Below the pieces are notes generated by a model. The model did not search any database and was not told the origin of the DNA. It saw only the letters and a list, made by a program, of their open reading frames with translations. Position numbers and translations under genes: made by a program. From Lottia gigantea (lineage: Eukaryota > Mollusca > Gastropoda > Lottiidae), in contig NW_008708645.1 of assembly GCF_000327385.1 (NCBI RefSeq), positions 2,090,597-2,154,596 on the forward strand: a stretch of DNA of 64,000 nt, written 5' to 3'. The first letter of the stretch is position 1. Every line of letters begins with the position of its first letter. Below, one piece after another: positions 22,981 through 35,900 of this stretch.

Positions 22981-23761
22981 AATTGTAAATAATTGGCAAA
23001 TCACACATTAGTTATATTAAAAGCATAAAAGGCATGGCAAAGGAATTTTCAGTAAGATTTCATTTAACGCCATTGATATAATGCAGTTAAATGTATATAT
23101 AATAACAGAGTTTCTTAGCAATATTCATTACCACGTAGTCAAGTTTAAACTTATTACATTTAGAGGAATAAAGATCACAATAATTTTATACCATAGAAGA
23201 CTACACAAGATAAGCAACAACTATACATGATAGAATCATTCAAAGGATATTTCACAATGTCAAGCATTTACAAATGTGTCTTATACCCTGACATCATTTG
23301 ACACTTTAAATGAATCATGAAGATGTGTGAATGTAACAATTTGATTGGATTGTCACCTAGCAAATACAACAAATGAAATCCCTCGACAGACAGACTGTAA
23401 ACATCAAGGCTGCGTATAAAATTTGTCTATTTCATGACTGTGCATGTGACTTTGATAAATGGCTAGTGTACAATCAAATCAAATGATATCAGAAAAGTGT
23501 TTAATGATGTCAAGGTATTAGACATAGTTTGTAATTGCGAAGATTTATTCAAAGGTACTCTTTACCTATTTATGACTTAAGTACAATCCTTATGCAGTAA
23601 TAAGAAAAATAAAAAAATTTGGCAGTCATCTGCAGTCAAAAATGAAGAATTCTTAAATTCCTCTTAGAATCTAAAAAAAAGGCACTGATCAGCTATACAA
23701 ATGATAAAATACTGTCATTGTTTATATGAGATTTCACAATTGATGAGGTGAAATATTTTCA

Positions 23762-26700
23762 CTAGTAATACACTTGTCTGCCTTTGTTATTGCCCTGATA
23801 TTGCTTCTGTCCTTTATTACTGAATCTTTCATTTAGTGGTACAGAAGTCTACAATGAAAAAAGGGATGTTATATATAAGACAGTGTATAAGCTGTATTTG
23901 CCAGTCATGTCTGGTTTTCACACAAGATGCAACATATTTCATCTAATAAAAATAAAGGGGCTTGTTTCTATAAAACATGTATCCTTAAAATCATATTTAA
24001 GTGATTTTAAAGGGACAAGGGCTCCATTTTGGGGGCTTGATTTGCATCTTAAATATATATATGTAAATAGTCTTCAGAAGAACCAGAAATGTACTAAAAT
24101 CACAAAATTCCTTCAAAAATATCTCAAACTAAGAATTTCTTTTCCTCATTCTATAGATGTCTTTTCTATATAAGGCAGTGTCTCAGAGAAAATGACTCAA
24201 CTTTTTAGCTTTCAAACGCGGATAATTTTTGACACACGTGAATATTGAACTTGTCCAAGATCTCATCAATATAAATGATCACACCAAATTTCATTCAAAT
24301 CAGATGAAAACTGTAGTCTCTATTGCGTTCACAAGCCAATTGTGGACAGATGGACCGACGGGCATGGTTGACAATATACGTCCACATTAAATCATCTCGA
24401 ATATGTGATTTAATATCTATGTAATATAAAAACATCTTAATTATTCTTAAGGCACTAAATAGGCACATAAAAACCTAAAATTTTAATGCAACACTAATGA
24501 ACTGATACTAACAATACAGACGTCCTAGCGAAAAGCCAAGAGTAAGTCTAAAAACTGGGTTTCCCAATGTGTAAGCAAAGCAGGTTAGCTTGGTAACCGG
24601 GAACAAGGAGTCAACTAAGAGAATATTCTCCAGCATGAAAGCTTTTGTTAACAAAACAATTATAAACAGTAAAACTTGATGTTCTTAAATTTCCATGTAC
24701 TTACCCCTACATTTGAAAATACATTAGTATCAAAATCATAATTTCTATGTTTGCCTTGCTGTACTTTGAGGTTCCTAGTATTCTAAAATAGAAAATTGAC
24801 TTTAAAAATTCTAGATGGATCACAGTATGGTATACAGTATTCAGTGTATTCCAACATGCACTGGGACTGTAAATCAGAGTGTCAGAGTACTGCAGCTCTG
24901 TTTTTTTAACATCTGCTACCTTTGGTATTATTAAAGGGCCATGTGTGTCATTTTCTTTTTACTTTTCGTACCATAGTCTCAAAAACAGGAATTTTTTAAG
25001 GTAAGCCAATCAGTAATGTGTTCAAATCTCACAGTCAAAATGTGAGCCTTCAAATCCATGTGTTTTCAGAATTATCCATGTTTGAAATGATGTCTAGAGA
25101 CAATGCCAACTATAGAGAAGTCGTCTATAGAAATAGGACAAGAGTTTGAGATATTTTTAAAGGAATTATGCAATTTTTGTTAATATCTAGTACTTCTGAA
25201 AACTATTTACATATATATTCAAGACACAAATCAACCCAAATATGGTGCACCTGTCCCTTTAATGGCTAAGTGACGCTGAAAACTTATTCTAAAGACATTT
25301 TTTGTTTTTATTTTAACAGATTGTTCATTTAGCTTATCTTTCAACTAAAATGTTTGTAGTGGACTATGACCATTTCCCCTATTTTTTGGTTTCAATGGCA
25401 CTCTCAAACATTAAATTTAAACAAACTTACAAATTTATTGTTATTATTCCTTCTATTTCTATTCTGCCTTATTCTGAAAAAAAAAAAAACAAATATTTAC
25501 AAGACATCTTGCATAATTAGGGCTAATTTTATTTTCATTATTGGGCTACCGGTCTGGTTTGTATTGATCAAAATCTGCAAGTTTCCAAGCCCCTTTTCCA
25601 AAAATTACTAGCAGCCTGCTAGTAGCAGGGCATCTAAAATGAATGAAAAATGACTGCGGGGAAACAAAGTCATCAATCACTGTGTAGTATTAAAATATCC
25701 TTATATAACCTTTTATTATTATTTGACTGGATTGTAATTTTTGGGCTTAATGACACATAGGAAAAAATAATGAAATATTAAGGATTCTAAGGGGGTGGGT
25801 GGGATTATTCAATCGATCAAGGATCCAAAACTTGAAATAGAAAGAAAAAGTTGAAAATCCCTGAATTACTTCATCAGCCCTACCGCTTTCTTTTAACCAC
25901 AGTACAGTATGGACTCACTCCACTAAAACATTTTATGCAAATGATTGTATACAAATGTAGTCCAGGCTATTTTTAGAAATCTTCTTTCTCTCTCCCTTTG
26001 GGGTTTTTGCATGCCTATTTTTGGGTAATTTTTGGTCTAGATTTGGGATTTGATGTCTGAAATTGCATTATCTTTAAGATTTGGTGGAAGGCTAATTCTA
26101 AAAATAGTCGTTTTGTGAACTGCCAAACTCTAGCGGATGAGTATAACCGGTAATAGTCTACTTTCAATTTTAGTAGCTAAAAATTTTCATGGTCATCATA
26201 TAATGAATTTTTTAGGAGACATTAAGGATTGGTCAGGCTTTCATTCAACATATTGGAAAGCTTTCAACAAGATTTCTGGAAAAAGTTGTAGAAGGTTGAA
26301 TTTCATGTTTTAACTTGGGAAGAGATGGCAAATGAATTAGTGGAGTGAGTCCACAGTATGTCTTTAGTTTTCATTTAGTAGTTGAAACATAGTTATCTCC
26401 CCTGACTGTGAAGTATATTATAAGATGGATGGAAACAAGTAAATCTTTACCTGTTATTATTGACCTGTACTGTTAAACCATTATCTATAGATTGTTTTTT
26501 CCACCTACAAAATATATTGTAACCAATTATTAACAAAATTGAATAAATTTCATAACAAAAAAAAATGAAATGGTGTAAATAGGCAATACCATGTAGTGTA
26601 CAATGAGAGAAATTTTGTGATTAAACAACATTGGTCAAGTATGTGGCTGATATAAAAATTTTAACTTTCAATTTTTCTGACAATAAGACCCCATGAATGA

Positions 26701-29700
26701 TTCACTTACTGATTTTGACTGTTTTGTCTTGGTAGTCTGCGTGTATTATTAGTCTGATTGTTTCGAGACTGTCGTTGATAGCCACCCTTGTTAGTACTGC
26801 CTACAGGTCCAAGTGATATGGTACTTGCTGTAAACTTCTTCTTCTTCATTGGACTATTAAACTGATTCAATGATGCCTGACTACCATAGTTTCTGTTAAT
26901 TCTTGGACGTTTTTGACCTTGGTTTGGAGAAAGTGTGTTAAAATTTCTTTTATTATTCTGTTGTCTGTTTTGTGGTGGAAGTCTCTTTTGAGGCTGAAAT
27001 GACAAAAGAATGGTTCAATTCCTCTTATTGGCTAAATCACAACAATCAAAACAAATAACAAAAGATAGCTTGCCAGGCAATAACTCATACTTGTTTACAT
27101 GCAATTGTGGACAGGCGGACTGACGGACGGACATGGGTGACGGCAATATACGCCCCCCATTTCATGTGGGCATGTAAAAATGATTTCTGTCAACGAATTT
27201 ATTCTGTTGAAACCTTTTTAAGGTTTGATAATTGAAATAGATTTTGAAAACCATTGATCATAATACACAACTGTCCCATTTTCCTCAATTTCACTTAAGA
27301 GTTCCTTCTAGTGCTGGCAAGATATATATCAGTAAATGGATGTAAAACGCTAACATGTCACACAAAACGATCAACTACATCACCAAATATCACAGTTATA
27401 AAGAAATGAATTAATATATATTGAAACTTTGAAGATAAAATGCTCGCTAACCTGAAGGTCCAGGGTTCAATCAGGGTATAGGTCGAGATAATACCTTCGG
27501 ATTTTTCAACCCGGTTTTCCCCTGTCAGTGATGCAGGTAAGAGGGGCTGACATGGAAAAATCATCTAGTCGTTCGGATAGGATAATAAACTGAGGCCCTC
27601 TGTGCTACAGGCTACGCACGTTAAAGATCCCTCGACAGTTGAAAATTGAAAAGAGCTGGCGCTGTCCCTCATTGCACCCTGCATGGAGTTGCCCGTCTTC
27701 AATAGCCCACATAGTGCAAAAAAGTAGGATGTAAAACTCCATCATTTCTTTTTGAAGATAAAATGTTAATTTTTATCCATTATCGCGATACAGATAATAA
27801 GCTTATCTATTGTGCGTGTTTGCCAATACTCAGCATTAGTTCATTCTGGAGCTTTAGTCATCAATAACTTTGCCATGAGTTAAGCATTTGAAAGAGTTTA
27901 TGAGTAACAAATCAATTTGTCTCCAGAATTTCTAAAGCCTTGATTAAATTTGTCAAAAACAAGAATCAATTCAATTGTGCATGTGCACTCAAACTCAAAC
28001 ATCAAAATATTTAAGAATAGTCAAAATAACTATCAGAATTAATGATCTTGTTTTGCACTAAGGTCATTAAACTAAGCCCACTACATTTCGTTTTGTGGGC
28101 ATGGTAATTAGATTGGAGCTATTAAAATCTGACCAATCAGATTGATAGAAGGGAAATGTTGTCTGGAAAAGAAAACACAAAATTGATTTGCCATCACTCG
28201 TTTGAAGATATTAAGAATACATTCTTTCCACAGTAAATATTGATTTTCTATCAACTTCAATTCTTTACCGAACATCTTACTTAATGACACACTGCTTTCG
28301 TTTTTGTTTACTTTCACAAACAGATCTTCAGTGATTTAATTTGATTGGCTGAGATTCCAGGGCCAATTTTGATTGGACAATATCTATGAATACATATTTT
28401 TTCTCACTTGTATTACCACGGCCCAGAAGAAGTATGCTGACATAATCCAAGTTTCATGGAGATCAAAAAAACCAATATCATGTCTATAAGAAATAACAAC
28501 TGCAACACAGTGTCAGTAACATAATTCTGTAAAAATTCATTTAGAAATACCTGGTTTCTCAGTTTACCATATGTTTTCTTCTTTGCATCTATTAAAGCTA
28601 AAGCCTGCTTGGCTTCACGTAACTTCTTTAGGGCATTCAACCTCTTTCTCTGTAGTATAGCATTATTGTTATTTTTAGTAACACCACCAGCACCAGCTTT
28701 TTTATTGACACCCGAATATCTTCCAGGAATTTTATCATTGTTCAAATTTTTTAATGTGTTTCCTTTTCTTGAGTTTCTGGCATTACCCTGAAAAACCAAA
28801 AGATGGATGAAAAGATTTCTACACAAAATTACAGTTCATTGAAAAAATACCGTATATAATTATTACACTTTTCTGAGGTAATATGTCTTCAAAATACCAA
28901 TATGGGTCTGAGCCGAGCACTATTGATTTCTGCCAAAAAGTCCTGGTTTTCATAGAGACTAGAGTACTAGTTTTTCATATTGAAATAATGTTGTTTTTTG
29001 TTTATAAAATAAGCTTATGGATATTTATTACCAATGAAATTAAATATATAAAATATTATTTTTGCAGCATATTGACTTTTTCAAAGGGCCATTTTGACCA
29101 TTTCAAGGGTCCATTTAGATCAAATTTGGTGCAAGTTTGGTTAGATGCCATGTAGACTATAACTCAATCCACTAAGCATATAACATAATGTCAGGTTACT
29201 GTTTGAATACTGGAATAAAAATATCTTTAAAATATATATTATGCTTACCTGTTGTGCCCTATTCATAGGGCTGACTCCTTTCTTATTTTTCTTGTTTAAT
29301 TTAATAATGTCATCTGCAAAATCACAATTAAAAACAGTCATTCATTCATTAAACTCAATTTTGTCAGTCATTTTAAGAACTTTCAAGAACATGTTCATGA
29401 TCTTCATAAATACCATCATGTTCAGGCTAATTACAATGTGTTATGTTAGATAAACGCATCCCCCCCATCAATAATGTCTCATGATTTTTAGATGTTTGAT
29501 GTTTCTGTGATACCAATACAAGCTATTTTGAATGCAATATCAAGACAATTAAAGGAAAACTGTTCCTTGAGTTTAAACATGTTCTTGTTGGTGACTATCT
29601 TAATGCCCTGGAGCCTTTGGTAAAGATCGACAGTGGACAAGACTAACTTAAGTAATAATTTTTTTACACAAATTATGAACCCAATCTCAACTCACTACAA

Positions 29701-30336
29701 TGATTTCTGAATTGAATTTCGCCAATCATTTTCGAATGAATTGAAATATTAACTAAAATATATTACAGAGAGTCTTATATTGTTTTTGGGTTGATGAAAA
29801 TGTTAACCACTGGAGAAGTTATTGTTTGTAAACATGATTTTACAGAGGGGAATTTTCAGTCCGAAAAGTTGAGTCATTTTCACATGAATTTTCTTGGAGG
29901 AAAGCGTGTCCATTTTAAATGTAAAATCACTGAATCTTTCTATGGACCAAAAGAAATTCTAAGTCAAATGGCTTACGATTGAAAATTTTATTTTGAATAT
30001 TTAAAAAATGAGAGAAAAATTCAATTCAGAGCTCAACATAGTCAGAAAGTAGATTGCAAGTCCTAGAGAATGTCATCTTTAATAAAAATAGAACTGATAA
30101 ATACAACCCAATACAACTTTACAATATACAATATACAAGGTGACAACAGCTTGAGAAAGCACACAGTACACGTCTTCTAAATCCAAAACCTGTTGCTTGT
30201 TGTCTTGGACTTTTGGAGTTGTTTTCAAAGTAATTCATTTTATAGCTTCACAAAAACAATCTTTGAGAAAATGAAATAAAAGATGGCCTGTACAATTACC
30301 TAAGGACATATCCACTTTATTTACAGCCCCACTCAT
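23762..30336 (-). CDS. FYTTD1: UAP56-interacting factor (UIF/FYTTD1-like mRNA export adaptor)
   Basis: Seven exons join in phase: 30336-30300, 29313-29249, 28787-28551, 26993-26710, 26504-26451, 24774-24705 and 23848-23762 (277 residues; human UIF is a little longer). The N-terminus MSGAVNKVDMSLDDIIKLNKK contains the UAP56-binding motif, with DMSL in exon 1 and DIIKLN in exon 2. A GVSPMNR stretch and long Lys/Arg/Asn/Gln-rich, disordered RNA-binding sequence follow. Near the C-terminus WKKQSIDNGLTVQVNN (about 209-224), YDFDTNVFSNVG (about 238-249) and PLNERF match conserved UIF blocks. UIF binds the DEAD-box helicase UAP56/DDX39B and hands mRNA to NXF1 in the nucleus. A minus-strand AATAAA lies near 23544-23549. 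The start is chosen by the motif and by an ATG just upstream of it. The symbol is by similarity. Confidence 0.93.
24007..24235 (+). mobile_element. TTAA-type MITE, family 1, 3'-shortened, between UIF exons 6 and 7
   Basis: The copy begins TTAAAGGGACAAGGGCTCCA, with family interior AATAGTCTTCAGAAGAACCA and CTTCAAAAATATCTCAAACT. The end is lost into a fragment of the tandem-core repeat (GTGGACAGATGGACCGACGG ... AATATACGTCCACA) at about 24295-24385. Confidence 0.78.
24931..25262 (-). mobile_element. TTAA-flanked MITE, family 1, in UIF intron
   Basis: TTAAAGGGCCATGTG at the left end and GCACCTGTCCCTTTAA at the right end are both complete, giving about 332 bp. The interior is typical of the family. 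This is one of the best copies for defining the ends: TTAA duplication plus AGGGACA inverted repeat. Confidence 0.88.
25903..26360. mobile_element. Non-autonomous TIR element of about 455 bp in UIF intron
   Basis: The left end ACAGTATGGACTCACTCCAC plus TAAAA is mirrored at the right end (TTAGTGGAGTGAGTCCACAG plus TATG). That gives inverted repeats of about 21 bp. The interior is non-coding. It matches none of the other families in the window. Confidence 0.75.
27061..27179 (+). repeat. Tandem-core dispersed repeat, short internally deleted copy
   Basis: The head GATAGCTTGCCAGGCAATAA is joined directly to the tail GTGGACAGGCGGACTGACGG ... GCAATATACGCCCCCCATTT and CATGTGGGCATGTAAAAA, without the tandem core. 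It shows both ends of the family in about 120 bp. Confidence 0.82.
27443..27750 (+). mobile_element. tRNA-derived SINE, 5'-truncated, with 15-bp target duplication
   Basis: The copy starts inside the tRNA-like head (CTCGCTAACCTGAAGGTCCA) and keeps the B box in altered form. It is flanked by TTTGAAGATAAAATG on both sides (27428-27442 and 27751-27765). The truncation plus duplication shows retroposition with incomplete reverse transcription. It lies in a UIF intron. Confidence 0.92.
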
Positions 30337-32966
30337 TTTGAACCTAAGAATTATTTGAGGTTCAGTAGTTTTAAATAAGTGGAACAAATTCAGTGATTAC
30401 TTTCAGAAACTTTGAAGACAGATGGCGCTGCCAACGGAAATGGCTTCGATCAAATTTTGACTGTAATCAATGACAATAGTAACAACAAAACGAAACTATC
30501 TCTATCCACAATTTAGACCTACATAGAAAACGTTCACTCAACAAAATTATTAACAAACAAGGATTTTAAAACTGGATTATTGAAATGCCACCACATAACA
30601 GGTCATACTAATTTGTGATGAATTAAACTAATTTAATGAAAAGATTCAATTTTCTTGCAAAGCGGTATTAGATTATATCGAAAGTATATAAGATAAATTA
30701 CTATAATTAATACACCTGTTTCACATTTCCTATGACTTTTGTTCACCTCAAATCATGGCATGCCTTGGTCTTCCAAGAATATTGCAATTTAAACACAATT
30801 CAGCAATGTTGAACAAGTCAAATTTGAATAGAGTTAGATAAAATGTTATATCTATCTAAGAATAACAATTAATTAGTTTATTTCATGTTGATAAGGGAGG
30901 AAACCTCTTAGAATAGAGGTGGAAACCACTAGGATTAAAAAGAGGTGGAAACCACTGGGGGGAAACCACTAGGGAGGAACTTGTAAAGGGAGAAAACCAC
31001 TACATGCCGAAACAGACACAAAGACAGTTCACCACCATTGATATCGCTGCGACCGACAAAATCGCTGGATTTTTTGTTTAAGGTTAAAAACTATTTCACA
31101 TAAATCCTTTAATATGAAGGTATCTTGAGTGGATGTGCGAAATAAAATTTTTAGAAGAGCCGATATGTTTGTGTAAATTTTAATCAGCCAAATCACCAAT
31201 CTATTTAGACTATACTAGATTAGGCTACAATTTTGCTTTTTTCCCCGATATTTTCGCCTCCATTGTAATCTAAACTAGTTCTAGTCTATTGACATAAGCA
31301 TTAACCAATTTAACAATTCGTCATTGTGGTTCCTATAATATGATACGCTTTGACTGGTTAAAGATAAGGCGATTATTGGCTTTATAGGTCAACGTCTAAA
31401 TTTTCTTCATCTTTGCCATTAATTTTGTACCATATAGGGCCAAATTATCTCATCGTACGATTAGATAACGCGAATCCATATTGTTTATACATTTGGTCAT
31501 GATAGAATTACTGTTAGCAAATATTTGCCGGTTTTATAGTTGCTTAGGCTTTGGGAAAAGAATTATAGCATTAATATTTTCATTACATGGTGTTATTATA
31601 TTATATGAATTATTCACTGTATTCCAAAGGTTTTTATATTTTAAATTTTTCGACCATCATCCTTTATAGCTTTTTTTGTAGGTCGAATATTTATGAAAAC
31701 TATACACCAAAATCTGGAAAACGTGTCATTTTTTTAACGCCAAACTATTTAAAAACATTACGCAGGGTTTTAAAGTTATTCTCTTTGGTAGCAATTAAAA
31801 AAACTACTGTACGGATCTGAGTAAAATAAACACCTATAGTTGTTGAGAAATGTGTCTAGCCTACGTTTTCTGAAGGTTTCAACTAATAATATTAAGCCGT
31901 TATAAAGCCAAACACCAAAACTAGGTCAAACTGATTAATTAGCAATTAATACTCTCTGTTTTTAATTAACCCTTCAATATTTTAATCACAGATGCCAAAA
32001 CAGTGAGTGACATCGTTAAATAGTAACTAATGTAAGTGAAAAATTTTCATGAATTTTTGTCACCGTTAATGAGGTCTTAACACCTTTAATCTCGGCATTT
32101 AACTCAAATCATCAAAGAAAACAAAACGTAGACTTCCCGGGAAGACGCCCCCTTCTGAAACACAGTCAGATTGATCAAGTAGATACATAGATATAAATAG
32201 CATATTGTAGAAATCTTTTCAGGTATATTTAATGACAATTCATATATAATGAAAATTTTGTATACTGTCCCCTTTACCACGACCTATATACCATGCAGTT
32301 GCATACCCACTTTTATGAAATATAATCTATCTTAACTAGCCCATTCAAAGTACATGTCAATGACTTGAAACCGTTCATCAATAGATTACCACGGACTCTG
32401 ATGTAGGCACATTATATAGAGTCTACAAAGTTTCATCAAGATCAGATCTCCATAGTAGAAATATGGACGGGCGAACGAACCAATGGATTTTGAAATAAGT
32501 TTTACTGGTATAGCACAAATGGATTTTCCCACTGGGAAATTAAAAGTTTAACATTAAACACCATACACCATTTTACATAGTGGAAGAATAGCCTGTGCCC
32601 CCCTGGAAAATTTTGTGGTCCCTGCTCTGCCCCCTCAGCTCAACTTTCCTAGAAACGCCATTGCCCTTCCGGATAATATTACTTGCCCCTCCGAACAATG
32701 AAGTCTGGCTATTTTCCTATTTTATATTGTGGTCTGAGAATGATTGTATGAGCTTGTATATACATTTTGAATGACCATTTGACCATTTATACAACTGATT
32801 GATAATTATTAACAAAGCGACTTTATATATTATAATATAATATTAACATCGTGCGGACGAATACATCATGCTTATTAAAACAAAGAATTATGCATGCGCT
32901 CGAAATTAAGATAAAAGTAAGAAAGTTCACAAGTTCCCAAGAAATGCGCATTGTCATTCATTCAAA
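30337..32966. other. Intergenic region between divergent genes (UIF and SLC5)
   Basis: This holds the two 5' flanks and probably both promoters, one firing left and one right. No exon is recognised. At 30893-31010 there is a small imperfect tandem array of GAGGTGGAAACCACTAGG-type units. A TATA-like AT run (TATATATTATAATATAATAT) lies at about 32825-32845, upstream of the SLC5 start; whether it is functional is unknown. Confidence 0.45.
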
Positions 32967-35900
32967 ATGGTGAATCCAGATCACAAATTTCACTTAGCAG
33001 ATTTGATACTCTTCGGATTGACCATAGTCATTTCGATTGGCATCGGTATTTACCATGCCTTCAGTGGTGGTCGTCAGCGAACCACCTCGGAATACCTGGT
33101 TGGTGGTCGGAAGATGAGCTTCATACCAGTAGCTATATCATTAATGGTGTCATTTGAATCGTCCATAATGATGCTGGGTGTTCCTGCTGAAGTTTATGTC
33201 TTCGGTATTCAATGGTGGATTGCCTGTCTTGGATTTTTTACCGCCAATATTTGTGGAATTTTTCTGGTGGTTCCTATTCTCCATCCCCTTGGTTTAACTA
33301 GTGTATATGAGGTAGGTGCGTTTGATGTTTTGGAAGTGAATGGACGGAGTTTTACGTCCTATATTTTGTTGTTTCACTTGGAGTTCCAAGTGGCATATTG
33401 TCAGTCAACATAATATCTTAATCAATAAGGTTTGAAATGGAGTTTCGTGAAAATAAACACACAAACGCAGTTAACAACCATTTTGAATCTCTTCCTCGAC
33501 TTAATGAGACGACTTTCAAAAGAGGTTATGATATTTCAACTAAACCTTCAAATCACATTTAAAGGTTAAGAAATGGCTTTAAATGTGATATGAAGGCTTC
33601 GTTGAAATATTATAGCCTTTTTCAAAATTCGGCTTATTAAGTCGAGAAGAGATTCAAAATGGTTGTGAACTTTTGTTATTTCAATGTAAGAACCATAGCA
33701 ATTTCGTTTGTAGTCCATCTATGACACGCTTTTTAAAAAAACGAAATTGTAATCTAAACTATACCGCTTGTTTATATCTGTATTGACGTTATGATCAATG
33801 TTGTTTCCTGTATTGTAGTATCTAGAAATAAGATTCAAGTCCAAGGCACCAAGAATAATGGGAACTATACTAGGGATTTTATCCACAGTAAGTATTCCTT
33901 GCATTCGGCAATCCACAGCCGTTGCCGTAAAGCTGCATCTGTCTCGGTAATGAATGGTAGGTTTTAATCCGACATTTCACAAAGATTTGTGCAGCGTTAG
34001 GAGTATTGCGACTTGAAAACAGCCCGTATAGCTTCTACTTATGACTATTGTTTTACCGATAAAACATTTAATTGAACCACCAGCATCACGTAATCACGTG
34101 ACAATCTACACACAATATGCTCGGTAAATAATGTCTGCCATTCATCACTGTGATTTGTTGCAAAGCGCAAGCACAACTATTTGGGTATACCGTTTGTATT
34201 CCTTGATTATATATTGAGTTCAGATATTAGGAAAAACAATGATCCATTGGCTAACAGGCTTCAAAATTAACCTATCAGATAAATTATTCCAGCATAAGTA
34301 AAGATTTCTTAATATTGACTATTGTGCTTGTGAGAAGACATCTGAAGAGAAACTCGTTTCTGAGCTTTCACCCGTTGATTGTGTTACACACCATCTGCTG
34401 TCTCAAAAGATATCATCATTTCAGACAGCCATACTTTCAATATACATTTTCAGTACTACGGTATAAGTATATAAGGCCATACCTACAACAAGAAAATTTA
34501 ATATTTCTTAGGGCAAGACAGGACATGCCCACCCTGCCGGTACAACTAATATATTTCTCAATTTATCTTCCTAGTTATGGTACATGGGGGTAGTTTTATT
34601 TGGTCCTGGAATTGCACTAGAAGCTGGTAAATATACTTTTTATTGCTTGTTCTTGATAATTAGCTACGGAAGCCTGTTGTGATTACTTAGATTTCTTTAA
34701 AAACAAAATCTGCTTTATCAGCCATAGAACACAAATATCAGCCACTCGTAGTACTTTATATAGTATGGACATCCAGACTGACAAATCTGGCCCACCAGTG
34801 TCTCAGGCGTGATACGCGGATGTCAGTTTCGGTTCGGTTTCTATACAATTGGAAATAATGATTAAGATGCGATTTATCTTTTACTTTCAGTAACTGGCTT
34901 TCCGAAATGGGCGTCTATATGTTTAATTGCATTAGCTGCTGCCATATATACATCAATTGTAAGTCTCTTTTCAATGTTTTAAGATACAGAATTATAACTA
35001 GGTGGGTACTTTCTGTGTCTTCTCGGCAATTATGGTTACGATCAGCTGTCGAAAGACGCTTCCACTTCCTCTTGTTTTGTGAAATTGCAGGAACCACAAA
35101 TTGAATATCGGATTGGCGCAAATTGATGTTATCAGTATCCCCCGATACACATTAAAAATGAAAAACCTCTTTACAATCCCTTTAAGCATGACTTCTTTTA
35201 GTCTTATCTAACCAAGAAAGTAGCCTACTTCACCCAACTCTTATATTAAAGTGTAATTTGTTTGACCATGTATTCATTTCACTAAAGGATATTGTCATTG
35301 TGTATTTCTGTATATATAGGGTGGTCTGAAAGCTGTAATATGGACGGATGTATTTCAAGCTGTAGTCATGTTTTGTGGTTGTTTTGCTTTACTGATAAAG
35401 GTATGTATCAATATGGTAAACTTCAATATACTTCAATACCTGTCCACCCCAAATCATCTTAATATCAAGCTATTGCGAACTGCGTCTAATACCTTGACTG
35501 CAATACCCATCTAGATTGTCAATGCAACGATTCGCACACTAATCAATACAGCTAATCAGAGCCCTTGACAGAAAGACTGTTGACTGTTGTTATTGAAGGG
35601 TCTGATTTGGTATATTCGCCATAGTACCATCCAATCAATTCACACCGTTTACTAACCTCTGTGATTCTAAAAGGTGGCTATTGCAGTCAAAGTATTAGAC
35701 GCAGTTCGTAATAGCTTGACATCGTGAAGACCACCTCAAAAATATTCTTGTACTTTACGAGTTTTAATAACTGTTGGAACTCTTCTACACGCAAAACAAA
35801 AATGTAGTTCATTTTCCCATCCATGCGTCCAAAGCGACTCTTTGAAAGACTTTTATCTTTTGCGCCCCCTCTCTTCTTTAGGCAACAATTTATGCTGGTG

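Larger units (their letters stand above)
18730..23761. other. Intergenic region, repeat-rich, no gene seen
   Basis: The stretch includes family-1 MITEs (20051-20369 and 22257-22570), a tandem-core repeat (20729-21243) with a further fragment at about 20568-20625, and a short tandem array (22600-22980). A pair of direct copies of GGGCAA(T)AAAATACGCTCGTCTG lies at about 19328 and 19760, enclosing some 430 bp. Old foldback family-2 sequence is at about 23330-23545. No exon was recognised on either strand. Confidence 0.5.

Noticed and set aside
27358-27564. Minus-strand open frame
   Set aside because: It lies on the truncated SINE copy.
34315-34593. 92-codon open frame in front of SLC5 exon 3
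   Set aside because: Only its last part, in another frame, is coding; the rest is intron with a normal acceptor at 34573-34574.
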